From NCBI GenBank assembly GCA_020635855.1, contig JACJYZ010000002.1, positions 1,550,001-1,614,000 on the forward strand: DNA of 64,000 nt, read 5' to 3'. A model generated the notes under the pieces. The model made no database searches. It was not told the DNA's origin and was given only the letters and a program-made list of their open reading frames with translations. The position numbers were made by a program, and so were the translations under genes. Positions 43,142 through 51,494 of this stretch are shown piece by piece (the stretch's first letter is position 1; the number at the start of each line of letters is the position of its first letter). Source of the stretch: Flavobacteriales bacterium (GTDB taxonomy: Bacteria; Bacteroidota; Bacteroidia; JACJYZ01).

Positions 43142-44623
43142 TCAGTGTTTGACCAGTTTGGTTTCGTAGGATTTCTGTATACCCCGGAGCTGGAATACAT
43201 AAACGCCATCTGCATAATGGCTCATGTCTAATGTTACCATGTTGCTTCCTTCGGTGCCCTCCACTACTTCGGAGTGAACCACCTGTCCGAGCATGTTCTT
43301 GATGTCTACCGTTACCGTTTCGTTTTTGTCGAGCACAAATCCGCAGTTGAGTTCATCGTGTGCCGGGTTGGGGTAGAGGTGCACATTCATTCCTGAGTGG
43401 GTGTGGCAAGGGTAGAGGGGTTTTGTGCCGTATATTTTTGATTTGCCGTCGTAGTCGGTTTGCCGGAGGCGGTAATAGATCGTGTGATCAGTGACGTAGT
43501 CATCGGTTGTCATGTATTCCAGTGGACTGTTGCTTGTTCCGGATCCTTTGATGGTTTTGATCGCCTGGTAGTTGGTTCCGTCGTCACTTCTTTCAATGGT
43601 GAAGTAGTCGTTGTTGGTTTCCGTGGCGGTGACCCAGCGGAGCTTGGCGCCGCCGGAGGGCTGGCAGATCACCTGGTATTCCTGTAATTCAATGGGCAAT
43701 GCTTCACCTGAACCGAATGCGATGTAGTAGTTGGTCCAGGATGTATTGTTTGCGGCTTTGCTTCCGGCTTTAACCGTAAAGCTGCCCGCAGCAAATGCTG
43801 TTATATCTGTTGTGGAAGGAGCTGTTGCGGTAAAAAGTGAAGAGTGGGTTGTGGGCATGCAAGCGAATTTCTGTATGGGATAGGCGTTGACGTTGTCTTG
43901 GTTACATATGAAAACGGCTTCCGGGGTTGTTCCTGCAATAGCTACGTTCTTGTCACCTGCGGAGCCTGTATAGGAACCTGTTCTCAAAGCTGCACTGGAT
44001 GGTGAATTAAGGCCTACATAGTAATAAGTGGTGCCGCTGTAGTTGTAGCTTGAGTTGGCGGTAAACCCGTCCGCATCCAGTGATTTAACAAAAAACCCCC
44101 ATATGCCCATTGCACCGAAACGTGCGCTTTTATCCGCCGGCATGGCATCTGTCAGATACCCCGGACCATAAAGTGCATTGTTGGAGTATACCAATACCAT
44201 CTCTGGCCTGAAACCGAAACCCGTAATGGCTTTGGATATGCCACCATTGCCTGCATAACTACCCACTACAGCATCAGAGCCCGCGTCAATGGCCATGAAA
44301 TAATATGTGGTGCTGTTGGTGTTCACCGCAGAGTTGGTGCCCACTGTAAAACCATCCGATGTGAGGGATTTGATGGCGGTGGAGCTGTAGGCGCCGGTTG
44401 CGCTGAGGTTCTTGGAACTCGTTCCACCAAGTGAACTGGTTTTGATGTAGGCAGCCGTGGCACCGGCCCCTTTGATGATCACAATATCGGGGGAGAAGGA
44501 CAGACCGGAGATGGTCAGGCCATCTACGCCATCACCCGTATACCATCCGAACGCCCAGGTGAGCGCAGATGCAGATGGAAGAAAACAGGTGATGAAAGCA
44601 CATATGAACAAATAACGACGCAT
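43142..44623 (-). CDS. Secreted T9SS type A cargo protein with repeated beta modules
   Basis: 493 residues from the ATG at 44623 with signal peptide MRRYLFICAFITCFLPSASA; an in-frame start at 44701 adds 26 residues with no signal. The N-terminal 300 residues hold about three repeats of a beta module marked by GLSFSPDIVIIKG / GFGFRPEMVLVYS and TTYYFMAIDAG / TTYYYVGLNSP. A beta domain like those often preceding sorting signals follows (LRWVTATETNNDYFTIERS), then the type A domain (LYPNPAHDELN, GVYVFQLRG). Function unknown; probably surface or released. Confidence 0.8.
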   Translation of the reverse strand: MRRYLFICAFITCFLPSASALTWAFGWYTGDGVDGLTISGLSFSPDIVIIKGAGATAAYIKTSSLGGTSSKNLSATGAYSSTAIKSLTSDGFTVGTNSAVNTNSTTYYFMAIDAGSDAVVGSYAGNGGISKAITGFGFRPEMVLVYSNNALYGPGYLTDAMPADKSARFGAMGIWGFFVKSLDADGFTANSSYNYSGTTYYYVGLNSPSSAALRTGSYTGSAGDKNVAIAGTTPEAVFICNQDNVNAYPIQKFACMPTTHSSLFTATAPSTTDITAFAAGSFTVKAGSKAANNTSWTNYYIAFGSGEALPIELQEYQVICQPSGGAKLRWVTATETNNDYFTIERSDDGTNYQAIKTIKGSGTSNSPLEYMTTDDYVTDHTIYYRLRQTDYDGKSKIYGTKPLYPCHTHSGMNVHLYPNPAHDELNCGFVLDKNETVTVDIKNMLGQVVHSEVVEGTEGSNMVTLDMSHYADGVYVFQLRGIQKSYETKLVKH

Positions 44624-45050
44624 GATATTTGGTTCCACATCAAGGGGTTTTACGTAAAAGAATGACGGAGGTACCTGTATTGACAGGCATCTTACCCACA
44701 CTACACACGGTTGCTAAAGAACATTTTATTTCTTAATTCTACAACCAGGTGTGCGAAATTCCTTATTTCCATCCACTAAATGTGAAAAATATCAGGCGGG
44801 TTATCTTAAGTCAGGCGGCACGTTTATCCGTCAAATAATTTAAACAGCAGAACATTAAGCCGGATTTTCATCAACAGTTAAGCCAGCTGTTTTAAACCTG
44901 AAAAAGTGGTATGCCTGCGGGGGGCTTGTGGCGGCGTCCTCAACTGATAAACCATGTTGATAACCCGGGAAGGCTTCATCCGGATGACAAAAAAACTCCC
45001 GACCCTTGGAACAGGGCCGGGAGCTCACTAAACAAACAGGCTGTTCGTGT
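44624..45050. other. Intergenic region holding one minus-strand terminator
   Basis: About 430 bases between two minus-strand genes. The only recognised element is the terminator at 44989-45023. No exact promoter box was found for the gene at 44623, and no gene is seen. Confidence 0.4.
44989..45023 (-). terminator. Intrinsic terminator of the DUF2911 gene
   Basis: On the minus strand the stem CTCCCGGCCCT pairs with AGGGTCGGGAG (plus-strand 44996-45006 and 45013-45023, one mismatch), followed by a T7 run (plus-strand A, 44989-44995). It lies 28 bases after the stop codon. Confidence 0.82.
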
Positions 45051-46088
45051 TTATTGCTGCAGTCGGTCAAGGATGGATTTGATCCTGGGCTTCTGGTTGT
45101 CGGGCGCCATGTCATGTGCCTTCTTGTAATACTTGATGGCATTGGCTTTGTCGCCTTTGTTGTCGTAGCCGTCTGCCAGGCTGTCCCACACATTCCATGA
45201 TTCGGGATGCTTTTTGGTGTTCATGGCAAAAACGGTGATGGCATCATCGAACTTTTTCAGTCCCATCAGCTGGTTGCCGTATTGGTTCACTTCCGTTTCA
45301 GTGCCCATGGGCAAAGCCTCATCCTTCAGTTTCTTTGCTTCCTCGGGTTTACCGGTTTGCTCCAGCAACATGGATTTGGTCATCAGGTTGGTGAAATTCT
45401 TGGTAAGCCCGATCGACTGGTCTACCCAACCCAGCGCATCCTGCTGACGGATTTTGTTAACTGCACAGTAAGATGCGATCTGGTTCCATCCCTGCCAGGA
45501 GAATTGCGGCAAGCCGGTGAGTTCGGTCTGCATCTGGTTCAGGATGGTTGTATGCAGATCAATCTCGATGTGAATGGGCACCTCCAGCTTATCCCACTTC
45601 AATGACAACACCGTTTTATCGGCTTCGCGAACCGGAAACTCATACGTGAGGCATTCGTGAAATTCGGTTTCAACCGGCTTGGTTGTCACCCGCAGTACAT
45701 CATGATCTTTGGTGTATGCGAAACTTCCCCATGCATTGTGATCGGAAGAGAAAATGATCGTCCACTCGTTGGCCGTGGGTATCATGTGCAGACCATAGGT
45801 GCCAGCCTTCAGGTCTTTCCCTTCAACCTTCACATCGGTGGAAAAGGAAACGGTGGTGTTTTCGTTGGCGCCGCACCGCCATACCTGGTCGTAAGGAACC
45901 AGTGCGCCGAAGATGTGGCGGCCGCGAACGAGCGGACTGCTATAATTCACGGTGATGTCGGTAAGTCCGATGCGTTGTGATACGCTTGCAGCCTGGCTGG
46001 ACCGCGGTGTAGTCAGGTTTTGTTGGGCAGATGCACCTTGCCACAGGAAGAACGAAACAAAGGCAATACTCAGAGCTGATTTTTTCAT
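45051..46088 (-). CDS. DUF2911 protein with C-terminal TPRs, secreted
   Basis: 345 residues from the ATG at 46088 with signal peptide MKKSALSIAFVSFFLWQGAS; an in-frame start at 46229 adds 47 residues without signal character. DUF2911 domain (about 25-170) with RSSQAASVSQRIGLTDI, RGRHIFGALVPYDQVWR and GTYGLHMIP; then a helical part with TPR-like repeats near the end (WNVWDSLADGYDNKGDKANA). The family is common in Bacteroidota, role unknown. Divergent from the FNR-controlled operon. Confidence 0.88.
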   Translation of the reverse strand: MKKSALSIAFVSFFLWQGASAQQNLTTPRSSQAASVSQRIGLTDITVNYSSPLVRGRHIFGALVPYDQVWRCGANENTTVSFSTDVKVEGKDLKAGTYGLHMIPTANEWTIIFSSDHNAWGSFAYTKDHDVLRVTTKPVETEFHECLTYEFPVREADKTVLSLKWDKLEVPIHIEIDLHTTILNQMQTELTGLPQFSWQGWNQIASYCAVNKIRQQDALGWVDQSIGLTKNFTNLMTKSMLLEQTGKPEEAKKLKDEALPMGTETEVNQYGNQLMGLKKFDDAITVFAMNTKKHPESWNVWDSLADGYDNKGDKANAIKYYKKAHDMAPDNQKPRIKSILDRLQQ

Positions 46089-46222
46089 TTGAATCAATTT
46101 TAAGAATGGGTTCTTGCGATGTGATGCGAAAGTCGGTTCAAAGGACGAAAAAAAATCCGACCCATTGCATGGGATCGTCGTCCGGTTAAAATCAATCCTT
46201 TCGTCATATGTCATAAACGACT

Positions 46223-46236
46223 TTGACAAATGTCAT
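46223..46236 (+). promoter_or_regulatory. FNR/CRP-type operator of the DUF302-Usp operon
   Basis: TTGACAAATGTCAT, a TTGAC-N4-GTCA(T) site of the Crp/Fnr superfamily pattern with perfect TGACA/TGTCA arms. Its centre is about 42 bases upstream of the start predicted from the -7 element at 46259-46266, the class II activator position. No TTG -33 element is present, as expected for an activator-dependent promoter. Confidence 0.55.
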
Positions 46237-46258
46237 TTTAATGGGTAGTCCCTGGCTG

Positions 46259-46266
46259 TACATTTG
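46259..46266 (+). promoter_or_regulatory. -7 element of the DUF302-Usp operon
   Basis: TACATTTG, exact TAnnTTTG, 39 bases before the ATG at 46305. It pairs with the FNR-like site upstream. Confidence 0.55.
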
Positions 46267-46304
46267 TTTCTTACCATTGGGCTCATTCAAAAAATTATTC
46301 CGGC

Positions 46305-46691
46305 ATGGCTTACTATTTCAGCAAAACATTACACACCACATTCGACGAAGGCATCCAAAGGGTGCGCGATGCGTTGATGGCGGAAGGCTTTGGTGTTCTC
46401 ACCGATATCGACATCCAGGATACCCTGCATAAAAAGCTGGATGCGTCGCTTCCCAAATACCGCATCCTGGGCGCCTGTCATCCGCCATCGGCATTGCAGG
46501 CCATTACCGCCGAAGACAAAATCGGCGTGTTTCTCCCGTGCAACGTGGTGGTTCGTGAGCAAGCAGACGGTACGGTGGAAGTGGCGGCCGTAGATCCGGT
46601 CGCATCCATGATGGCTGTGAAAAATGATAAGCTGGGAAGCGTTGCCGGAGAAGTGCAGAGCAAACTCAAAAAAGTCATTGACCAACTTTGA
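46305..46691 (+). CDS. DUF302 family protein
   Basis: 128 residues, the full family length. Motifs: FDEGIQRVRDALMAEGFGVL, KYRILGACHPPSA and the core PCNVVVREQADGTVEV with DPVASM at the end. DUF302 proteins are small, dimeric, often induced with redox or sulfur metabolism; the biochemical role is not settled. First gene of the operon. The stop lies just before the UspA gene. Confidence 0.9.
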   Translation: MAYYFSKTLHTTFDEGIQRVRDALMAEGFGVLTDIDIQDTLHKKLDASLPKYRILGACHPPSALQAITAEDKIGVFLPCNVVVREQADGTVEVAAVDPVASMMAVKNDKLGSVAGEVQSKLKKVIDQL

Positions 46692-46702
46692 ACCCATCCG
46701 TC

Positions 46703-47611
46703 ATGAAAAAGATCCTCGTTCCAACTGATTTCAGCTCATGTGCCAACCATGCCGCCGACCTGGCAATTGCCTGGGCCGCCAAAGCTGAGGCGGGCATTCA
46801 TTTCCTGCATATCCTGGTGACGCCGGTCGACTGGGTGCGCCTCCCGAAAGGAAAGGAAGCGAACTATCCTGAAGTACAAAAGGCCATCGGGTACGCCAAG
46901 GACCAACTCCAAAAACTGGAGAAGAAGGCGGAAAAGGCCGGGGTGAAGGCCACCACGTTCCTGGCGTTTGACCAGGATGATGGGGAAATACTCACCCATG
47001 CAAATACCATGAAACACGATTTCATCATCATGGGATCGCGCGGGCAAAGAGGAACGGACAATCTGTTCATCGGATCCAATGCGCAAAAGATCGTTCGTCA
47101 TGCAACCGTACCGGTGGTGGTTGTGAAAGACAAGGTGAAGCAGCCTTCCCTCAAGAAAATTGTTTTCGCTTCTTCTTTCCGGGAGGATGTGATGCCGGCC
47201 TTCAAACAGGTGCTGGAGATCGCCAACATGACCGGCGCCCATCTGCACCTGCTGTATGTGAATGTGCCCAATACATTTGAAGAGTCGCCCGAAAGCTTCG
47301 GACGCCTTTCGGCATTTCAGAAAAAATGCCACCAGGGGAAATCCAGCATCCATATCTGGAATTCACTGTATGAAGAAAAAGGCATCATGGATTTTGCCCA
47401 AAACCTTGATGCCGGTATGATCGCCATGGTGACCCACGGTCGCACCGGAGTGTTGCGGTTGATCGCAAGCAGCATTACCGAAGGCGTGGTGAACCGTGCA
47501 GGTGTTCCGGTGATGAGCATCCGGATGACCGCACCATCTTCCAAAAACAAGAACAATGAAAAACAAGACGTCATACACGCAACAGGTTCAACAACTGTTG
47601 CTCAAAATTGA
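46703..47611 (+). CDS. Tandem universal stress protein (UspA), ATP-binding type
   Basis: 302 residues from the ATG at 46703 (MKKILVPTDFSS); a TTG at 46688 overlaps the DUF302 end and is less likely. Two Usp domains (about 1-150 and 151-290). The first has the ATP-binding motif G-x2-G-x9-G-S in GSRGQRGTDNLFIGSNA; the second has a weaker version in THGRTGVLRLIASS. Tandem Usp proteins respond to oxygen limitation, stress or energy state. It overlaps the next small gene by 56 bases in another frame. Confidence 0.92.
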   Translation: MKKILVPTDFSSCANHAADLAIAWAAKAEAGIHFLHILVTPVDWVRLPKGKEANYPEVQKAIGYAKDQLQKLEKKAEKAGVKATTFLAFDQDDGEILTHANTMKHDFIIMGSRGQRGTDNLFIGSNAQKIVRHATVPVVVVKDKVKQPSLKKIVFASSFREDVMPAFKQVLEIANMTGAHLHLLYVNVPNTFEESPESFGRLSAFQKKCHQGKSSIHIWNSLYEEKGIMDFAQNLDAGMIAMVTHGRTGVLRLIASSITEGVVNRAGVPVMSIRMTAPSSKNKNNEKQDVIHATGSTTVAQN

Positions 47612-47777
47612 ACAGGAATACCCCGAACTCTATAAGTACCTGGATGAAAACCCTATCACCATTCCCAGCACAGGAGTAGATCCCATCTCGTCCGTGGATA
47701 TGGCTGCATACCTTCAGAGTTTAGAGGAGTTGCTGCAACACCACATCGAATCCCATGCCGGAGAACCGGCCCACTGA
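47556..47777 (+). CDS. Small acidic helical protein, unknown
   Basis: 73 residues: a basic start (MKNKTSYTQQVQQLLLKIEQ), then PELYKYLDENPITIP and an acidic amphipathic helix (SVDMAAYLQSLEELLQHHI). It begins inside the Usp coding end (56-base overlap) and reads forward in the operon. The amphipathic pattern and position between Usp and the metal-rich lipoprotein suggest a real gene. Not recognised. Confidence 0.6.
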   Translation: MKNKTSYTQQVQQLLLKIEQEYPELYKYLDENPITIPSTGVDPISSVDMAAYLQSLEELLQHHIESHAGEPAH

Positions 47778-47802
47778 TTTTTTTCATTTAACCCCCACAA
47801 CC

Positions 47803-48255
47803 ATGAATCTCCGAATCACATTCTTCACCGCCTTCATGGCTGCAGGCCTGTTGTCTGCATGCGTGAAGGAAGCGCCCACCACCACCGAACTGCTGCAGGA
47901 TGATGCCCGCAGAAATGAAGTGATGGATGCCATTTGCAACGATCCCAAGATGCTGGGTGATATGATGCAACATGTACATCAGAACCAGCACGCCATGGAC
48001 ATGATGCAGTCCGACTCCACCATGATGAACAACATGATGCAGATGATGCACGGCAATCCGGGCATGATGCAGCACATGATGTCGAACATGATGAACATGG
48101 CAGCGGCCGACAGCTCAACCTGCAAGCAATTCTGTAAGATGATGGAAGGAAACGAACACATGCGCTGCGCCATGCATGACATGATGAAAGACAGTACCAT
48201 GATGAACAAGGACATGCCCATGCATCGCCACGGCAACATGCCGATGATGAAATAG
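47803..48255 (+). CDS. Methionine/histidine-rich lipoprotein, putative copper-binding
   Basis: 150 residues from the ATG at 47803, which starts a signal peptide with lipobox LLSAC. From about residue 55 the protein is extraordinarily rich in Met and His, with repeats of MM, NMM, HxM and MxxM (for example MNNMMQMMHGNPGMMQHMM) and two Cys pairs near CKQFCKMM and MRC. Met-rich motifs of this kind bind copper(I) in CopA/CusF/PcoA-type proteins. Probably a periplasmic metal buffer. An in-frame start at 47755 adds 16 non-signal residues. Confidence 0.75.
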   Translation: MNLRITFFTAFMAAGLLSACVKEAPTTTELLQDDARRNEVMDAICNDPKMLGDMMQHVHQNQHAMDMMQSDSTMMNNMMQMMHGNPGMMQHMMSNMMNMAAADSSTCKQFCKMMEGNEHMRCAMHDMMKDSTMMNKDMPMHRHGNMPMMK

Positions 48256-48279
48256 CTGCCGATCCGTACATTTGATTTC

Positions 48280-49797
48280 ATGAAGAACGGGAAGCAGCTG
48301 TTGACATACCGGCATCTGGGCATTGAGACCCAGCACGAGCACATTGTGTTCATGCGGAAAGATTGTCACGTATGCGTATCCGAGGGGTTTGAAGCACTTT
48401 CGCGGGTGCGTGTATTCAAAGGAGGCAAGCACATCATCGCCAACCTGAATGTGGTCACCGAAAACCACATCCTTGAACAGGGAGAGGTGGGACTGTCGAA
48501 CAGCGCCCGGATCGCATTGGGTGCAAAGGAAGGCGATCATATAAGGGTGATGCATCTGTCGCCCATCCAATCCCTGGCGTACATGCGGGCCAAGATCTTC
48601 GGAGAAGAACTGAACGAAGACCAGTTCACCGGGATCATCACTGACATGGTGGCGGGCAGGTATGCCAATGTGCATATTTCCGCCTTCGTTACGGCATGTG
48701 CCGGACAACGGATGACCGCTGCAGAGATGACGGCGCTCACCCGCGTGATGATCAACACCGGACGCAGACTTTCTTGGAATGCGTCCGTGGTTGCCGATAA
48801 GCATTGTGTGGGCGGGCTTCCGGGTAACCGCACCACACCCATCGTGGTGGCCATTGCTGCGGCGAACGGCCTCATCATTCCAAAAACATCTTCCAGGGCC
48901 ATTACTTCACCGGCCGGTACCGCCGATACCATGGAGGTAATCACGCCCGTTAACCTCACTTCCCGTCGCCTGAAAGAGGTGATCCGGAAGGAGGGAGGCT
49001 GCCTGGCCTGGGGAGAATCCGCACACCTGAGCCCGGCGGATGATATCCTCATTCGCGTGGAACGTGCACTGGATATCGACAGCGAAGGACAAATGATCGC
49101 TTCCGTACTCTCCAAGAAAGCGGCGGCGGGCTCCACCCATGTGGTGATTGATATCCCAGTGGGCCCCACAGCCAAGGTGAGAAGCGAGCAGGACGCAGAG
49201 CGGTTAAAGTATCTCTTTAAGGTGGTGGCGCGGGACATCGGACTTAAAGTAAAGGTACTGATCACCGACGGGATGCAACCCGTCGGACGTGGGATCGGCC
49301 CGGCTTTGGAGGCGATGGACGTTCTTTCCGTTCTCCGTTGTGAAGCCGGTGCTCCTGCTGATCTCAGGGAACGCGCCCTCCTGCTTGCGGGAAATTTGTT
49401 TGAACTCACCGGAAAAGCTGGCGTAGGTAAAGGGTATGCCATGGCCCGGCAATGCATCGACAGTGGTGAGGCATTGAAGAAGTTCATGGCCATTTGCCGG
49501 GCACAAGGAGGTTTTACCGAGCCCGCAATGGCACATTACCATAAGGATGTGAAAGCACCTGTATCTGGAACCGTACAGGATATTGATAACCGCAAACTGG
49601 CCAAACTGGCCAAATTGGCCGGTGCGCCGGACGATGCCGAGGCAGGCGTGGAATTACACACACCGTTGGGTACAAAGGTGAAAAAGGGAGATGTGTTGTT
49701 CACTGTCTATTCCAATTCGAAAGGCGAACTTCAGTACGCACTCAATTATTTGAAGCAACAGGATGGAGCATATATTGTTCGCGTTACCGGGAAATGA
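48280..49797 (+). CDS. AMP/thymidine phosphorylase family enzyme (archaeal-type, about 500 residues)
   Basis: 505 residues, longer than classical DeoA (about 440) and matching the archaeal-type group that includes AMP phosphorylase. An N-terminal 85-residue extra domain is followed by the phosphorylase fold: KHCVGGLPGNRTTP, KTSSRAITSPAGTADTMEV, RKEGGCLAWGESAHLSPADD, GSTHVVIDIPVGPTAKV, DGMQPVGRGIGPALEA, and a C-terminal barrel-sandwich lid. In archaea AMP phosphorylase turns AMP and phosphate into adenine and ribose-1,5-bisphosphate. Its 3' end overlaps the PRPP synthetase gene by 35 bases. Confidence 0.85.
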   Translation: MKNGKQLLTYRHLGIETQHEHIVFMRKDCHVCVSEGFEALSRVRVFKGGKHIIANLNVVTENHILEQGEVGLSNSARIALGAKEGDHIRVMHLSPIQSLAYMRAKIFGEELNEDQFTGIITDMVAGRYANVHISAFVTACAGQRMTAAEMTALTRVMINTGRRLSWNASVVADKHCVGGLPGNRTTPIVVAIAAANGLIIPKTSSRAITSPAGTADTMEVITPVNLTSRRLKEVIRKEGGCLAWGESAHLSPADDILIRVERALDIDSEGQMIASVLSKKAAAGSTHVVIDIPVGPTAKVRSEQDAERLKYLFKVVARDIGLKVKVLITDGMQPVGRGIGPALEAMDVLSVLRCEAGAPADLRERALLLAGNLFELTGKAGVGKGYAMARQCIDSGEALKKFMAICRAQGGFTEPAMAHYHKDVKAPVSGTVQDIDNRKLAKLAKLAGAPDDAEAGVELHTPLGTKVKKGDVLFTVYSNSKGELQYALNYLKQQDGAYIVRVTGK

Positions 49798-50635
49798 AGT
49801 GCTGGCTGACCGGCTTGCATCACTAACAGGTGCGGAGACCGGCAGCGCACAGTTTCATCGCTTTCCTGATGAGGAAGTACTCGTCAGGATCGACAGCGAT
49901 GTGAAAAACAAAAGGGTGACATTGGTATGCACCCTCGACCGTCCCGATGCCAAATTCCTCCCCCTTTATTTTCTTGCACAAACCGCACGTGACATGGGTG
50001 CGGCAACGGTTCGGGTGGTGGCGCCGTACCTGGCATATATGCGGCAGGACAAACGGTTTCACCAAGGTGAAGCCCTGAGCTCGTCGTGGTTCGGGCATTT
50101 GGTGAGCGGTATGGCTGATGAACTGCTCACGATTGATCCGCACCTGCATCGCCATCACAACCTGGCGGAAGTGTTTTCCATTCCCGCCAAAGCCCTGCAT
50201 GCCGCCCCGCTGGTCAGCGAATGGATCAGGGCGCATGTGAAGAACCCTTTGTTGATAGGCCCGGATGAGGAAAGCGAACAGTGGGTGTCCGAAGTAGCCC
50301 GCATGGCCGGTGCTTCATTTGCCGTATTGAAAAAGATCCGGCATGACGACAACCATGTGACGGTATCCCTTCCGGATGCGGATGCCTATCGCGGCCACAC
50401 ACCCGTACTGGTGGACGACATCATCTCCACCGCACACACCATGATGGAAACGGTGGGCCACTTGAGGGATGCAGCGCTTCCGCCGCCGGTGTGCATCGGC
50501 GTACATGCGGTGTTTGCCGGTGATGCTTACGAACGGCTGTTGCAATCAGGTGTGGCATCCGTGGTTACCTGTAACACCATCGTTCATCCCAGCAACCGGA
50601 TTGATATTTCTTCATTGTTTGCCGATCACTTATGA
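49763..50635 (+). CDS. prs: Ribose-phosphate pyrophosphokinase (PRPP synthetase) family
   Basis: 290 residues, somewhat shorter than the usual 310-320. Motifs: FHRFPDEEVLVRI near the N-terminus, RVVAPYLAYMRQDKRF, TIDPHLHRH, IGPDEESEQWV in place of the usual pyrophosphate loop, the KKIR flexible-loop lysine and arginine, and the PRPP-binding VDDIISTAHTM. The reaction is ribose-5-phosphate plus ATP to PRPP plus AMP. The AMP made here could feed the overlapping phosphorylase. Divergence in the signature loops suggests an archaeal-like or specialised form rather than the housekeeping enzyme. The stop overlaps the next start (ATGA). Confidence 0.82.
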   Translation: MEHILFALPGNEVLADRLASLTGAETGSAQFHRFPDEEVLVRIDSDVKNKRVTLVCTLDRPDAKFLPLYFLAQTARDMGAATVRVVAPYLAYMRQDKRFHQGEALSSSWFGHLVSGMADELLTIDPHLHRHHNLAEVFSIPAKALHAAPLVSEWIRAHVKNPLLIGPDEESEQWVSEVARMAGASFAVLKKIRHDDNHVTVSLPDADAYRGHTPVLVDDIISTAHTMMETVGHLRDAALPPPVCIGVHAVFAGDAYERLLQSGVASVVTCNTIVHPSNRIDISSLFADHL

Positions 50636-51489
50636 AATCCATTCCCCAAATTCACGTCACCAAAATGTCGGGTGAACAGGTGATGTTTGATGCCGAAAAA
50701 CTCCGGCGTTCACTCACACGCTCAGGCGCAAGCCCGCAAACAGCCAACGAGATCATCCGTGAAATGGAGCCTGACCTCTATGAGGGCATCCCCACCAAGG
50801 TCATTTACCAGTGGGCCCGCAAGCTGCTTCACAAGCATTCGCGGTCGCATGCAGCCAGGTATTCCCTGAAAAAAGCCATTCGCGATCTCGGCCCCACGGG
50901 TTACCCGTTTGAAAAATACATCGGGGCTTTGTTGAAGGAAGAAGGATATCAAACAGAAGTGAACGTGATCATCCAGGGGCACTGTGTGAAACATGAGGTG
51001 GATGTGGTGGCCAGTCAGGGCAGCAGGCAGTTCATGATCGAATGCAAGTTTCACAGTGATCCGGTGAACAAATGCAACGTACAGGTGCCGCTGTATATCC
51101 AGTCACGCTTCATCGACATCAAAACCAGGGAAGAAGAGCGGGACGGTCACAACCACATCATCCACCAGGGGTGGGTGGTTACCAACACGCGCTTCACCGA
51201 AGATGCGCTCCAGTTCGGTACCTGCATGGGCCTATACATGCTTAGCTGGGATCATCCGCGCGGACAAAGCCTGCGTGAGCGAATCGACCGGAGTGGCCTG
51301 CATCCCGTGACATGTCTGTCGTCATTGTCTGGGAGTGAGAAACAAAGCCTGCTCAACCGCGGCATTGTGTTGTGCCGTCAGTTGTTGGAATCGCTATCGG
51401 AGGGGCCGGTTACCGGTGTAGATCATCGCAAAACGGATCGCATCCGGGAAGAGGTGATCCAGTTGTGTCATATCGTCCCTAAAACCTGA
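50632..51489 (+). CDS. ATP-cone plus Mrr-type restriction endonuclease-like protein
   Basis: 285 residues. The N-terminal about 90 residues form an ATP-cone (VTKMSGEQVMFDAEKLRRSL, YEGIPTKVIYQWARKLL), the nucleotide-sensing module of ribonucleotide reductases and NrdR. A Mrr-like PD-(D/E)xK nuclease core follows (about 110-215) with FEKYIGALLKEEGY, the metal-binding D in HEVDVVAS and the E-x-K pair in FMIECKFHS. A nuclease gated by adenine nucleotide levels is a reasonable inference. It is the last gene of the operon, coupled by a 4-base overlap to the PRPP synthetase. Confidence 0.82.
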   Translation: MKSIPQIHVTKMSGEQVMFDAEKLRRSLTRSGASPQTANEIIREMEPDLYEGIPTKVIYQWARKLLHKHSRSHAARYSLKKAIRDLGPTGYPFEKYIGALLKEEGYQTEVNVIIQGHCVKHEVDVVASQGSRQFMIECKFHSDPVNKCNVQVPLYIQSRFIDIKTREEERDGHNHIIHQGWVVTNTRFTEDALQFGTCMGLYMLSWDHPRGQSLRERIDRSGLHPVTCLSSLSGSEKQSLLNRGIVLCRQLLESLSEGPVTGVDHRKTDRIREEVIQLCHIVPKT

Positions 51490-51494
51490 AAGAA

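Noticed and set aside
46137..46222. A second FNR-like GTCATATGTCAT stretch before the main box
   Set aside because: The half-sites are not spaced as in TTGAC-N4-GTCAA and no -7 element fits, so it is not called a separate site.
48537..49493. 318-residue minus-strand frame opposite the phosphorylase
   Set aside because: It mirrors the codon pattern of the plus-strand phosphorylase, has no motifs, and lies wholly inside a well-supported gene.
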